Shown here: piece after piece, positions 8,592 to 17,166 of the stretch
Numbering within the stretch: the stretch's first letter is position 1
How the letters are laid out: every line of letters starts with the position of its first letter
Assembly: GCA_963728835.1 (NCBI GenBank)
Contig: CAVSKZ010000001.1
Span: 496,001 to 560,000, forward strand
Reading direction: 5' to 3'
Source of the DNA: VRUE01 sp963728835
Lineage (GTDB): Bacteria > Actinomycetota > Thermoleophilia > Solirubrobacterales > 70-9
DNA: 64,000 nt
The notes under the pieces: generated by a model
What the model was told of the DNA's origin: nothing
Databases searched by the model: none
Seen by the model: only the letters and a program-made list of their open reading frames with translations
Position numbers and translations under genes: made by a program

Positions 8592-9485
8592 ATGCGCCTG
8601 GCCTGGATCTTCGGCTCCTCGCGCAGCGGCAGCACCTGGTTGCTGCGAATGCTCTCCGACCTCGATGGCGTCGTCGCGGTCGACGACCCCCACCTCGGCC
8701 ACCACCTCGGCGTCTGGCGGCCGATCCCGCTGGCCTGGGCTTTCAGCGAAGAGGACCCGCCGGAGCTGACCACCCTGCTCGACCTCAAGGCGGGCGAGCC
8801 CGGCTACTTCTTCGCCGCGCGCTACCGCGACAGCTGGTGGCGACCGTTGCGCGACCTGATCGCGGCCCGCTTCGAGGCGCAGGCGCGCGAGATGAACGGG
8901 AGCCTCTCCGGCCGGGCGACCTTCGTCGTCAAGGAGCCGGGATCCCATGCGGCACCCCTGCTTGCCGATCTCTTCCCGGAGTCGAAGCTGGTCTTCCTGC
9001 TGCGCGACGGTCGCGACGTGGTCGACTCCTGGCTCGACGCCTACCGGAAGGGCTCCTGGGCGATAGACGGCGGCGCCTTTCCCGTCGCCCCCGAGGGGCG
9101 CGTGGCCCTGATTCGCTGGCTCTCCGCGGTCTGGGCTTTCCGTTGCCGCGCCGTGCGCCGCGCGTTCGAGACCCGGGACCCGGGCGACCGTGTGCTGATT
9201 CGCTACGAGACGCTGCGCACGAGCACGGAGAGGTGCCTCGAGGAGATATGCGAGACGCTCGGCCTGACCACGAGTCGCCTGGCGGAGGTCGCGGCGAACC
9301 ACCGGTTCGAGCAGCTGCCGGAGACCGCCCGGGGCCCCGGGAGCGAGGTGCGCGTCGCCCGCCCGGGCTCCTGGCGCGAGAACCTCTCGGCGCAGGAGCA
9401 GGCGGCGATGCACGAGGTCCTCGGCGAGGCGCTCGTGGAATTCGGCTACGAGTCGCCGAGGAAGACGTCGATGCTGACCGCATGA
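8592..9485 (+). CDS. sulfotransferase family protein
   Basis: This 297-residue PAPS-dependent sulfotransferase-like protein has the 5'-phosphosulfate loop 'SSRSGSTWLLRML' (residues 9-21) and the 3'-phosphate segment 'LVFLLRDGRDVVDSW' (about 130-145), both in the right order. 'VLIRYETLRTSTERCLEEIC' fits the C-terminal part of the fold. It probably transfers sulfate to an unidentified small molecule or glycan. Its stop overlaps the ATG of the YbdK-type gene (ATGA), so the two are co-translated. Confidence 0.87.
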   Translation: MRLAWIFGSSRSGSTWLLRMLSDLDGVVAVDDPHLGHHLGVWRPIPLAWAFSEEDPPELTTLLDLKAGEPGYFFAARYRDSWWRPLRDLIAARFEAQAREMNGSLSGRATFVVKEPGSHAAPLLADLFPESKLVFLLRDGRDVVDSWLDAYRKGSWAIDGGAFPVAPEGRVALIRWLSAVWAFRCRAVRRAFETRDPGDRVLIRYETLRTSTERCLEEICETLGLTTSRLAEVAANHRFEQLPETARGPGSEVRVARPGSWRENLSAQEQAAMHEVLGEALVEFGYESPRKTSMLTA

Positions 9486-10579
9486 AGGGAGAGGTGGCAT
9501 CGGATTGCCATGACCACAGCTTCGGCGGCTCGCCGCCGCTCTCGCTCGGGGTGGAGGAGGAGCTCCTTCTCGTCGACGAGCGGCAGCGGCTGGTCACGGA
9601 GGGCGAGCTGGTCCTCGAGCGGGTCTCGGGTCCGGCAAGGGAGCGCGTCTCCACCGAGATCTTCTCCGAACAGATCGAGCTGAAGACGGGGATATGCCAC
9701 AGTCCCGACGACGTGCTGACGGAGCTGCGGGAGATGCGCCGCACGATCGCCGGCGTGGGCTTCCGCCTGCTCGGCGCCGGCCTCCACCCGGCGAGCGCGG
9801 ATGAGCCCACGCTTGTCTCCAAGCCCCGCTACGAAGTCGTCCGCAAGGACTTCGGCAGCCTGCTCAGGACCCCGCCGTGCGGGCTGCACGTGCACGTGGG
9901 CATGCAGGACCCCGACACCGCCGTTCGCCTGGCGAACGCCTTTCGCCTCTACCTGCCGGTGCTGCAGGCGCTGAGCGCAAACTCGCCCTTTCAGGCCGGG
10001 GCCGACTCGGGCCACGCCAGCGCCCGCACCTCGGTCGTGCGCAGCTACCCGCGCTTCCAGCTGCCGCGGCGGTTCCGCGACTACGAGGACTTCTGCCGGG
10101 TCGCCGACGAGCTGATCGCCGCCGCCGGCGTCGACGACTACACCTACATCTGGTGGGACGTGCGGCCTCACCCGCGCCTGGGGACGGTCGAGGTGAGGGC
10201 CGTGGACGTGCAGACCGACGCTGTCGGCTCGAGCGCGCTGGCGGCGCTGGTCCAGGCGATCGCGGCGAAGGAGCTCGACAGCCCGAGCGACAGCCCGCTC
10301 TCGCGCGAGGCGCTCGAGGAGTCCTATTTCCAGGCCGCGAGCCACGGCCTCGACGCCGAGGTCCTGCTCGACTCGGCGCCTCCCGAGCCGGCACGGGACG
10401 CCTGTCGCCGAGTGCTCGACTCGGTCCGGCCCTATGCGCGCGAGCTCGGCACCGAGGCGGCCCTGGCGGAGGTCGAACGGATCCTGCGCGAGGGCAACGG
10501 CGCCGACGAGCAGCGCCGGGTCCACGGCGAGGCGGGGATGGAGGGTCTGCTCCGCCACCTGGCGGAGCGCACGCGCTGA
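9482..10579 (+). CDS. carboxylate-amine ligase, YbdK/GCS2 family
   Basis: This 365-residue glutamate-cysteine ligase type 2 (YbdK) homologue shows 'LGVEEELLLVDE' (residues 22-33), the metal-binding N-terminal strand, 'CGLHVHVGMQD' (about 130) and 'TYIWWDVRPHPRLGTVEVRAVD'. The family makes gamma-glutamylcysteine-like amides from ATP, a carboxylate and an amine; the true substrate of most members is unknown. It is coupled to the sulfotransferase by a 4-nt overlap. Confidence 0.9.
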   Translation: MKGEVASDCHDHSFGGSPPLSLGVEEELLLVDERQRLVTEGELVLERVSGPARERVSTEIFSEQIELKTGICHSPDDVLTELREMRRTIAGVGFRLLGAGLHPASADEPTLVSKPRYEVVRKDFGSLLRTPPCGLHVHVGMQDPDTAVRLANAFRLYLPVLQALSANSPFQAGADSGHASARTSVVRSYPRFQLPRRFRDYEDFCRVADELIAAAGVDDYTYIWWDVRPHPRLGTVEVRAVDVQTDAVGSSALAALVQAIAAKELDSPSDSPLSREALEESYFQAASHGLDAEVLLDSAPPEPARDACRRVLDSVRPYARELGTEAALAEVERILREGNGADEQRRVHGEAGMEGLLRHLAERTR

Positions 10580-10650
10580 ACACCGGGGACGGCGTCGTTT
10601 TCGACCCGGGCGCCAGGGGTAGCTGAGACCTCACAAGGAGTCCCCACCTC

Positions 10651-11127
10651 TTGGCCGACGCGAACCCCGAAGAGCCGCCCCTCCCCTCCTACGCCGCGCT
10701 GGTCGGCGCCTTCAACCTGCTCCTCGGCGGAGCGCTGGTGCTGGCGCGGCGGAGCGGGCGCGGACTGCCGGAGCGGATCGGCGCGGCCGACCTGCTCTCG
10801 ATCGGGGTCGCCTCCCACAAGGTCAGCCGCCTCCTCGCCAAGGACAAGGTGACGCGACCGCTGCGGGCTCCCTTCACCGAGCTCGAAGGGGAGGGCGGGC
10901 CCTCTGAGCTGGAGGAGAGCTCCCGCGGAACCGGTGCCCGCAAGGCGATCGGGGAGCTGCTGGTCTGCCCGTACTGCCTCGGCCTCTGGGTCGTCGCCGC
11001 CTTCGCGGTGGGGCTGCTCTTCGCACCGCGCCTGACCCGGTTCCTCGCCACCGTCTTCTCGGCGCTGACGATCTCGGACTTCCTCCAGATCGCCTACAAG
11101 GCCGCCGAGGAGAAGGGCCTCGGTTGA
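10651..11127 (+). CDS. DUF1360 membrane protein
   Basis: This 158-residue protein starts on TTG behind an AAGGAG ribosome binding site. It has a hydrophobic segment at residues of about 15-30, the 'DLLSIGVASHKVSRLLAKDKVTRPLR' motif, and 'ELLVCPYCLGLWVVAAFAVGL' with CxxC at the membrane face, all typical of DUF1360. Its molecular role is unknown. Members are often linked to spore or envelope genes in Gram-positive bacteria. Confidence 0.88.
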   Translation: MADANPEEPPLPSYAALVGAFNLLLGGALVLARRSGRGLPERIGAADLLSIGVASHKVSRLLAKDKVTRPLRAPFTELEGEGGPSELEESSRGTGARKAIGELLVCPYCLGLWVVAAFAVGLLFAPRLTRFLATVFSALTISDFLQIAYKAAEEKGLG

Positions 11128-11250
11128 GGCGCAGATGCCGCGGCCGCTGGAGGAATCGGTAGTCGCTATCAGGAGGAAGTCGCGATCGAAATTCGCGAGG
11201 CCGGGTAGCGAAATGGGGTTGGCTACCAAGACCCGAAGGAGGACGACCCC

Positions 11251-11481
11251 ATGGCAACCCAGGAGACCGGTGAGGTCACCGGCACCAAGGACAAGGACTA
11301 CAACGTCATCTGGTTCACGGAGCAGTGCCTCAGCAACGTGCTCAGGCTCGAGACCTACATCGAGGACGCCGATCGCGAGGGCGATTCGGATCTGGCTGAC
11401 TTCTTCCGGCGCGCCCAGGAGGCGAGCCGCAAGGGCGCCGAGCAGGGCAAGGACCTTCTCCGCGGCAGGCTCGCTTCCTAG
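11251..11481 (+). CDS. small conserved hypothetical protein
   Basis: This 76-residue soluble protein ('...KDYNVIWFTEQCLSNVL...DADREGDSDLADFFRRAQEASRKGAEQG...') has a strong AAGGAGGACG ribosome binding site. It is probably all-helical. It looks like a four-helix or ferritin-like short family found in actinobacteria, but I cannot name it. Confidence 0.7.
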   Translation: MATQETGEVTGTKDKDYNVIWFTEQCLSNVLRLETYIEDADREGDSDLADFFRRAQEASRKGAEQGKDLLRGRLAS

Positions 11482-11583
11482 CGGGCCCGCTGCTTCGCTG
11501 GTTAGCTCTCCACGATCGTCACGAAATAGGCGATCACCTGCACGGCGCGATTGAGAAAGACAGCGGCCGGGAACCTGAGAAGG

Positions 11584-12654
11584 ATGACCGGGGCCACAAA
11601 GTCGCGAGCGGGCTCGGGCGCGACGTTGCCGTCGGCCGGCCCGATCGCTGACCTGGTCGTGGGGATGCTCTCGGCCCGGCGGCGGGAGGCGGCTCTGGGT
11701 CCTGAGGCCCCGGAGGAGGCGGCGCGGCTCGCCGGCCTGGTCGAGAACCCGCTCGGCGACGACGACCTGCAGCTGGCGCTCTATCTCTGCTTCGAGCTCC
11801 ACTACCGCTCGTTTCCAGGCGTCGACCCCGCCTGGGAGTGGGACCCGACCCTCCTCGCGGTGAGGGCGGTGCTCGAGGAGGCCTTCTTCGATGCGCTGGA
11901 GGGCGAGGTGGGCGCGGATGAGCCGGTCGACCCCGCGCAAACCGGCGATCTCCTCTTTCGCCTCGAGGCCGAAGACGGGGGCGTCTCACTATCCCGCCAT
12001 CTCGAGGCCAGTGCCGGGATCGACGAATTCCGCGAGTTCGTCGTCCATCGCTCCTTCTACCAGCTGAAGGAGTCCGACCCGCACAGCTGGGCGATCCCCC
12101 GCCTCGACGGCCCCGCCAAGACGGCGCTGCTCGAGGTCCAGGCCGACGAGTACGGCGGCGGCCGGCCCGAGCGCATGCACTCGCGGCTATTCGCGAAGAC
12201 GATGCGTGCGCTCGGCCTCGACGATCGCGAGAACGCCTACCTCGCGCACGCGCCCGGCGAGACGCTGGCGACCGTCAACCTGATGTCTTCGACCGGGCTG
12301 CGTCGCAGTCGGCGCGGCGCGATCGTCGGTCACCTGGCGATGTTCGAGATGACGTCGGCCCTGCCCAATCGCCGCTATGGCAATGCCCTGCGGCGCCTCG
12401 GCTTCGGCGTCGAGGCAACCGACTTCTACGACGAGCACGTCGAGGCCGACGCGGTGCACGAGAACATCGCCGCCCACGACCTCGCCGGCGGGCTGGCGCG
12501 CCAGGAGCCGGAGCTGGCCGCCGACATCCTCTTCGGCGCCCGGGCTCTGCTCTTCCTCGAAGACCGCTTCGCCAGGCACCTGCTCGAGGCCTGGCGGGAG
12601 GGCCGAACCTCCCTGAGGCGATCCCTTCCCGCTGCCGGGGCCGGCCCCCGATGA
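11584..12654 (+). CDS. iron-containing redox enzyme family protein (haem-oxygenase-like fold)
   Basis: This 356-residue protein fits the haem-oxygenase-like diiron (HDO) family annotated as iron-containing redox enzymes. It has 'LALYLCFELHYRSFPGVDPAWEWDP' near residue 65, 'EFVVHRSFYQLKESDPHSWAIPRL', 'EVQADEYGGGRPERMHSRLF' and 'HEN...HDLA', with the expected spaced Glu and His ligands. The substrate is unknown. The ATG at 11584 follows GAGAAGG. The stop overlaps the glycosyltransferase start (ATGA). Confidence 0.85.
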   Translation: MTGATKSRAGSGATLPSAGPIADLVVGMLSARRREAALGPEAPEEAARLAGLVENPLGDDDLQLALYLCFELHYRSFPGVDPAWEWDPTLLAVRAVLEEAFFDALEGEVGADEPVDPAQTGDLLFRLEAEDGGVSLSRHLEASAGIDEFREFVVHRSFYQLKESDPHSWAIPRLDGPAKTALLEVQADEYGGGRPERMHSRLFAKTMRALGLDDRENAYLAHAPGETLATVNLMSSTGLRRSRRGAIVGHLAMFEMTSALPNRRYGNALRRLGFGVEATDFYDEHVEADAVHENIAAHDLAGGLARQEPELAADILFGARALLFLEDRFARHLLEAWREGRTSLRRSLPAAGAGPR

Positions 12655-13727
12655 GACAGGCCGGCGGCCGCGTCTCCTATGTCCTGCCTCTGCGCTGGGC
12701 CCGATCCGGCCCGATCGAGGAGCTGCGGGCCTACTTGGGCTCGATCGCCGGGGTGGCCGACGAGATCCTCGTCGTCGACGGCTCGCCCCCGCCCGTCTTC
12801 GCCGAGCACGCCGCAGCCCTGCGCGGCGTCGCCCGGCACCTGGCTCCACATCCCGATCTCGATTTTCGAATGGGCAAGGTGAACGGCGTCCTCACGGGGG
12901 TGCGGGAGTGCACAGGCGAGGGAATCGTGCTCGCCGACGACGACGTCCGCTACGACCCTTCGACGCTGCGCCGCACGGTGGGGCTGCTCGACGAGGCAGA
13001 CCTCGTGCGGCCGCAGAACTACTTCGACGCGACGCCCTGGCACGCTCGCTGGGACAGCGCCCGCTCGTTGCTGAATCGAGTCTTCACCGGCGACCCGGCA
13101 TTCCCCGTCGGCGACTTCCCCGGCACGCTCGCCGTTCGCCGCACCGCCCTCCTCGCGACCGGTGGCTATGACGGCGACGCCCTGTTCGAGAACCTGGAGC
13201 TGATGCGGACGATCCTCGCCGCCGGTGGAAGGGTGGCGACGCCGCTGGATCTCTACGTCAGGAGGCGACCGCCGAGCACAGCCCACTTTCTCTCTCAGCG
13301 GGTACGCCAGGCATACGACGACTTCGCCATCCCGGCCCGCATCGGCACCTTCCTCGCACTGGCCCCCTTGGCGGCTCGTTCGCTGCTGCAGGGCCGGAGT
13401 CATCGCCTCCTCGTCGGCGCGCTTGCGTCGATGGCCGTCGCGGAGGCCGGTCGCAGGCGAGCGGGAGGGGCTACGCGCTTCCCGGCAAGCAGCTCGCTGC
13501 TGGCACCCGCCTGGGTGGCGGAGCGCTCGCTTTGCAGCTGGCTCGCCCTGGCAGCGAAGCTACGAGGGGGGATCCCCTACGGGGGCCGTCGTCTCCGTCA
13601 TTCCGCGACCCCGTTGCGCCTGCTGCGCCGGCGGCACGCCGGGGTCCGCGACGGGCTCGGGAACCCCGCTCTGCGCCTGGAACCCGATCGCCTTGTGAGT
13701 GCCGTCGCAAAACGGCCGGATCTGTGA
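12651..13727 (+). CDS. family 2 glycosyltransferase
   Basis: This 358-residue GT-A fold glycosyltransferase has the nucleotide-sugar site 'ADEILVVDGSPPP' at residues of about 36-50 and the DxD metal motif 'GIVLADDDVRYDP' at about 90-102. A hydrophobic C-terminal part ('FLALAPLAARSLLQG', 'LLVGALASMAVAE') suggests membrane association. The first gene of the pair is the iron-redox enzyme. The 3' end overlaps the convergent CDGSH gene by 168 nt, which is a long overlap, so the C-terminus may be slightly misread. Confidence 0.85.
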   Translation: MRQAGGRVSYVLPLRWARSGPIEELRAYLGSIAGVADEILVVDGSPPPVFAEHAAALRGVARHLAPHPDLDFRMGKVNGVLTGVRECTGEGIVLADDDVRYDPSTLRRTVGLLDEADLVRPQNYFDATPWHARWDSARSLLNRVFTGDPAFPVGDFPGTLAVRRTALLATGGYDGDALFENLELMRTILAAGGRVATPLDLYVRRRPPSTAHFLSQRVRQAYDDFAIPARIGTFLALAPLAARSLLQGRSHRLLVGALASMAVAEAGRRRAGGATRFPASSSLLAPAWVAERSLCSWLALAAKLRGGIPYGGRRLRHSATPLRLLRRRHAGVRDGLGNPALRLEPDRLVSAVAKRPDL

Positions 13728-13865
13728 GCGTCCGCAGCGGCACAGGGCCACCACCTGCCGTTTGACCTCGATCTCGTTCCCGTCCTGGTCGACCATCACG
13801 AAGGGGCCGCGGACGAGGTACGGCCCGTTGCGATAGGGAGTGATCTTCGTCGGAGGGTTCGGCAT
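13560..13865 (-). CDS. CDGSH iron-sulfur domain protein
   Basis: This 101-residue protein has the CDGSH-type 2Fe-2S motif 'CRCGRSQIRPFCDGTHKAIGF' (residues 43-63): three Cys and one His in the C-x-C-x(n)-C-x3-H spacing. The N-terminal 'ITPYRNGPYLVRGPFVMVDQDG' is the usual preceding strand. A low-complexity tail of about 35 residues lies wholly inside the opposite-strand glycosyltransferase and may be non-native. It is a small electron-transfer or redox sensor protein. Confidence 0.88.
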   Translation of the reverse strand: MPNPPTKITPYRNGPYLVRGPFVMVDQDGNEIEVKRQVVALCRCGRSQIRPFCDGTHKAIGFQAQSGVPEPVADPGVPPAQQAQRGRGMTETTAPVGDPPS

Positions 13866-13873
13866 ATCGGACG

Positions 13874-14089
13874 TCAGCTCGACTTACCCGACTTCTTGCC
13901 GCCCTCGCGACCGGCTGCCCGCTTCTGGGACTTCGAGCCGCCCTTGCCCTTGCCGCTCTTTTCGCCGCCCTTCTTCGAGGATTCCGAGGAGTTGGCGATC
14001 GAGGCCGCGCGCTGCTTGCTCATCCCCTTCTTGCGCAGCCCTTCGTACTGCTTGTCGTTCTTGACACTCGAACCGTGGTCTTTTGCCAT
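13874..14089 (-). CDS. small Lys/Ser/Gly-rich basic protein
   Basis: This 71-residue product begins 'MAKDHGSSVKNDKQYEGLR' and continues with 'KGMSKQRAASIANSSESSKKGG', then a repetitive KGG/KSGK tail. The first 35 residues match a short family found widely in bacteria (DUF7218-like). The tail resembles KGG-type stress proteins. It is strongly basic, and nucleic-acid association is a guess. It has a GGGAGGA ribosome binding site upstream. Confidence 0.7.
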   Translation of the reverse strand: MAKDHGSSVKNDKQYEGLRKKGMSKQRAASIANSSESSKKGGEKSGKGKGGSKSQKRAAGREGGKKSGKSS

Positions 14090-14181
14090 CGCGGGTCCTC
14101 CCTTCGGCTCAGCGGCTCAGCGCATCGCTACGCGCTGGCTACCCGTTTGAGGGGGCAGGAATCGCGGTAGGGGAAGGGATC

Positions 14182-14289
14182 ATGTTCTTCTTCTTCTCGA
14201 ATAGGCTTGGCTGCGGCGGTTCGCTGCTCGTCTCCGCGGTGGTGACGTTGATCCTCCTGATCGTCTTCGGCATCATCGAAGTCGGTTGA
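14182..14289 (+). CDS. 35-residue single-span membrane peptide
   Basis: The product is 'MFFFFSNRLGCGGSLLVS' followed by a strongly hydrophobic 'AVVTLILLIVFGIIE', a single transmembrane helix. It has a GGGAAGG ribosome binding site. Its stop overlaps the TTG start of the next gene, so it is probably a genuine small protein co-translated with it. Similar 'GCGGSLLVS..LTL' peptides occur across actinobacteria without known function. Confidence 0.65.
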   Translation: MFFFFSNRLGCGGSLLVSAVVTLILLIVFGIIEVG

Positions 14290-15050
14290 GCGAGCGAGGG
14301 GAAGCCGATACGAGAGCTGTGCGTGCGGTTGTGGGCGGCCGGGTGCAGGGCGTGGGGTTTCGGGACGCGACCGTGCGGCAGGCGCGGCGGCTTGGGGTCA
14401 TGGGCTGGGTCCGCAACGAGGGCGACGGCAGCGTCCTAATTCACGCCGAGGGTCCGGGGAAGGCGGTCGAGGGTCTGCTCGGATTCCTGCGGGAGGGACC
14501 GCGCGGCGCCAAGGTGAGTGAGGTGGCCATCGAGCCGGTAAAGGTCGAGGGCCACGAGCAGTTCGCGATCCGCGGCGTCAGCGCCGGCGTCTTCGTCGTC
14601 CAGGAGCACGCCGCCACCGCCCGCCACTTCGACCTGCGCCTGGAGGTGGATGGGGCGATGCGATCATGGGCCGTCCCGAAGGGCCCTTCGATGGACCCCG
14701 CGGTGAAACGGCTCGCGGTGCAGGTCGAGGACCACAGCCTCTCCCACAATTCCTTCGAGGGGCCGACCGGCGGCGGCGGGGTGATCGTCTGGGACCACGG
14801 CCGCTACGAGCAGGGCGGCCGGGTCGGCTGGCCGGAGGCGCTCGACCGCGGCCACGCGGTCTTCGTCCTCCACGGGGAGAAGCTGAACGGCGGATTCGCC
14901 CTGCAGCGCACCCGGCCGGGCGAGAAGCCCCAGTGGCTGCTGATCAAGCGGCGCGACGAGCAGGCCCGCCCGGGCTCCGACATTGTCGCGGAACGGCCGC
15001 GCTCGGCGATCAGCGGAATCACGCTCGACGAGGTCCTCAGCCGGGACTGA
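14286..15050 (+). CDS. acylphosphatase fused to LigD-type 3'-phosphoesterase domain
   Basis: This 254-residue protein has two domains. Residues of about 8-95 are an acylphosphatase: 'VVGGRVQGVGFRDATVRQAR' carries the catalytic Arg loop and 'GWVRNEGDGSVLIHAEG' the Asn. Residues of about 105-250 match the 3'-phosphoesterase (PE) domain of DNA ligase D, with 'FVVQEHAATARHFDLRLE' supplying the His/Asp metal ligands, 'SWAVPKGPS', 'GGGGVIVWDHGRYE' and 'GEKLNGGFALQRT'. PE domains trim 3' ends during non-homologous end joining. I know of no role for an acylphosphatase there. The PE loop between 'FEGP' and 'GGGVIVWD' is shorter than usual. There is no frameshift at the junction. Confidence 0.82.
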   Translation: MSERGEADTRAVRAVVGGRVQGVGFRDATVRQARRLGVMGWVRNEGDGSVLIHAEGPGKAVEGLLGFLREGPRGAKVSEVAIEPVKVEGHEQFAIRGVSAGVFVVQEHAATARHFDLRLEVDGAMRSWAVPKGPSMDPAVKRLAVQVEDHSLSHNSFEGPTGGGGVIVWDHGRYEQGGRVGWPEALDRGHAVFVLHGEKLNGGFALQRTRPGEKPQWLLIKRRDEQARPGSDIVAERPRSAISGITLDEVLSRD

Positions 15051-15069
15051 CGGTTACTGTCTGGGGACG

Positions 15070-16425
15070 ATGCCGGCGCCGATCGCCACCGAGACAGGCC
15101 CCTCTTCGCCGCCGGCCTCCTCCGCCCGGCCTGCCTCGGACATCCCCGGCGCTCCGCTCCCGGGCCCGCTGCAGTCCTGGCTCGGGATAGCCCGCCCTCT
15201 TGCGGCGCGATCAGGCATGCGCAAGCGCTACGGCCGGATCTTCCGCTCCAACGACTCGATCGCGGGCGAGGTGTTCCACGTCGCCGACCGCGAGCTGGTC
15301 GAGCAGATGTTCAAGTGGAAGCCGACCGACTACAACGTCGCCGAGCCGCGGGAGATCATGGAGCCGGTCGTCGGCCAGGCCTCGCTGCTGCTGCTCGACG
15401 GCGACCGCCACATGCGGATGCGGAAGCTGATGCTGCCGGCGTTCCACGGCCAGGCGATCGCCCACTACACCGAGCTGATCGCGCAGATCGCCGATCGCGA
15501 GATCGACCGCTGGAGCCCGGGCGAGACGATTCGCACGCGCACGGTCGGGCAGGAGATCACGCTGGAGGTGATGATCCGCGCGGTCTTCGGCGTCTCCGAG
15601 CCCGAGCGGGTCGCCGAGCTGAAACGGCGCCTGCCGCGCCTCTCCTCGCTCAGCCCGTTGCTGCTCCTGATGCAGAAGGACCTCGGCCCGCTCAGCCCCT
15701 GGGGACGCTTCCTCCGCAACCGCGACCGCGTCGACGAGATGCTCTACGGGGAGATCGCCCAGCGCCGGGCCGCTCCCGACCGCGAGGAGCGCGACGACAT
15801 CCTCAGCCTGCTGCTTGCCGCCCGCGACGAGGACGGCAACCCGCTGACCGACAAGGAGCTGCGCGACGAGCTGATCACGATCCTGCTCGCCGGCCACGAG
15901 ACGACCGCGACCTCGATCGGGTGGGCGTTCGAGCGCCTGCTGCGCACCCCGGCCGCGCTGGAGCGCCTCACCGCCGAGGTGAAGGCGAGGGAGTCCAGCG
16001 AGTACATGGACGCCGTGATCAAGGAGACCCTCCGCGTGCGGCCGGTGATCACCGAGGTCTTCCGCTCGCCGGCCGAGCCGCGCGAGCTGGGCGGCTACCT
16101 GTTCGAGCCCGGCGCGCAGCTGGCGGCCTCGATCTCGCTCCTGCAGTGCGACCCCGACCTCTATGCACCCGACCCGCTCGCCTTCCGCCCCGAGCGCTTC
16201 CTCGAAGGGGCGCCCGAGCCCTACGCCTGGATCCCCTTCGGCGGTGGCGTGCGCCGCTGCATCGGCGCGTCCTTCGCGCTGCTCGAGATGAAGATCGTGA
16301 TCGAGCGGATCCTCGCCCGCGCGCGGCTGCGGGTCGGCCGGGCCAAGGACGAGAAGGTGAGCTTCCGCGGCATCACGGTGCTGCCTGGCCGCGGCGGCGA
16401 GGCGGTCGTCGAGACCGTCGCCTGA
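15070..16425 (+). CDS. cytochrome P450
   Basis: This 451-residue P450 has the I-helix oxygen motif 'LLAGHETTATSIGWAFE' (about 275), the ExxR 'IKETLRVRP' (about 318), the PERF motif 'FRPERFLEG', and the haem loop 'FGGGVRRCIGASFALLEMK' in which Cys is the thiolate ligand. There is no N-terminal membrane anchor, so it is soluble. The sequence style (GPLQSWLGIARPL) resembles CYP135/CYP110-like bacterial enzymes. The substrate is unknown; it stands alone, with peroxiredoxin downstream. Confidence 0.93.
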   Translation: MPAPIATETGPSSPPASSARPASDIPGAPLPGPLQSWLGIARPLAARSGMRKRYGRIFRSNDSIAGEVFHVADRELVEQMFKWKPTDYNVAEPREIMEPVVGQASLLLLDGDRHMRMRKLMLPAFHGQAIAHYTELIAQIADREIDRWSPGETIRTRTVGQEITLEVMIRAVFGVSEPERVAELKRRLPRLSSLSPLLLLMQKDLGPLSPWGRFLRNRDRVDEMLYGEIAQRRAAPDREERDDILSLLLAARDEDGNPLTDKELRDELITILLAGHETTATSIGWAFERLLRTPAALERLTAEVKARESSEYMDAVIKETLRVRPVITEVFRSPAEPRELGGYLFEPGAQLAASISLLQCDPDLYAPDPLAFRPERFLEGAPEPYAWIPFGGGVRRCIGASFALLEMKIVIERILARARLRVGRAKDEKVSFRGITVLPGRGGEAVVETVA

Positions 16426-16503
16426 ACCCACCGGCGACGGCGGCGATGATGTTCAATCATCTATAGACACTCCCTGCAGGCACCAACCGACGGAGGAACC
16501 AGG

Positions 16504-17163
16504 ATGCTCAAGCTAGGCGACGTCGCCCCGGACTTCGAGGCGGACACGACAGAGGGCCGGATCAGCTTCCACGACTGGATCGGCGACTCGTGGGCGGTGC
16601 TGTTCTCGCACCCGAAGGACTTCACGCCCGTGTGCACGACGGAGCTCGGCTACATGGCCTCGATCAAGCCCGAGTTCGACAAGCGGGGAGTGAAGATCAT
16701 CGGCCTCTCGGTCGACCCGTCCGACAAGCACGAGGCCTGGGCCGCCGACATCGAGGAGACGCAGGGCACGGCACCCAACTACCCGATCATCGCCGACTCG
16801 GATTTCAACGTCTCGAAGCTCTACGGGATGCTGCCCGCCGACGTCTCCGGCGACCCGGGGGACCGCACGCCGGCCGACAACCAGACGGTCCGCAACGTCT
16901 TCGTCATCGGCCCCGACAAGAAAGTCAAGCTGATCCTCGTCTACCCGATGACGACCGGCCGCAACTTCGACGAGGTTCTGCGCGTGGTCGACTCGCTGCA
17001 GCTGACCGCGAGCCACAAAGTCGCGACGCCGGCGCAGTGGCAGCAGGGCGACGACGTGATCATCGCCGGCTCGGTCTCCGACGAGGAAGCCAAGGAGACC
17101 TATCCCGACGGCTGGGACTCGCCGCGCCCCTACATCAGGATCGTGCCGCAGCCCGGCAAGTAG
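16504..17163 (+). CDS. 1-Cys peroxiredoxin (Prx6 type)
   Basis: This 219-residue thiol peroxidase reduces H2O2 and alkyl hydroperoxides. Peroxidatic Cys44 lies in 'HPKDFTPVCTTELG'. No resolving Cys is apparent, and the long C-terminal half ('NVFVIGPDKKVKLILVYPMTTGRNF', 'PAQWQQGDDVII') is diagnostic of the Prx6/1-Cys group. It has a CGGAGGAACC ribosome binding site. It is followed closely by a VOC protein that may be co-transcribed. Confidence 0.95.
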   Translation: MLKLGDVAPDFEADTTEGRISFHDWIGDSWAVLFSHPKDFTPVCTTELGYMASIKPEFDKRGVKIIGLSVDPSDKHEAWAADIEETQGTAPNYPIIADSDFNVSKLYGMLPADVSGDPGDRTPADNQTVRNVFVIGPDKKVKLILVYPMTTGRNFDEVLRVVDSLQLTASHKVATPAQWQQGDDVIIAGSVSDEEAKETYPDGWDSPRPYIRIVPQPGK

Positions 17164-17166
17164 GTG

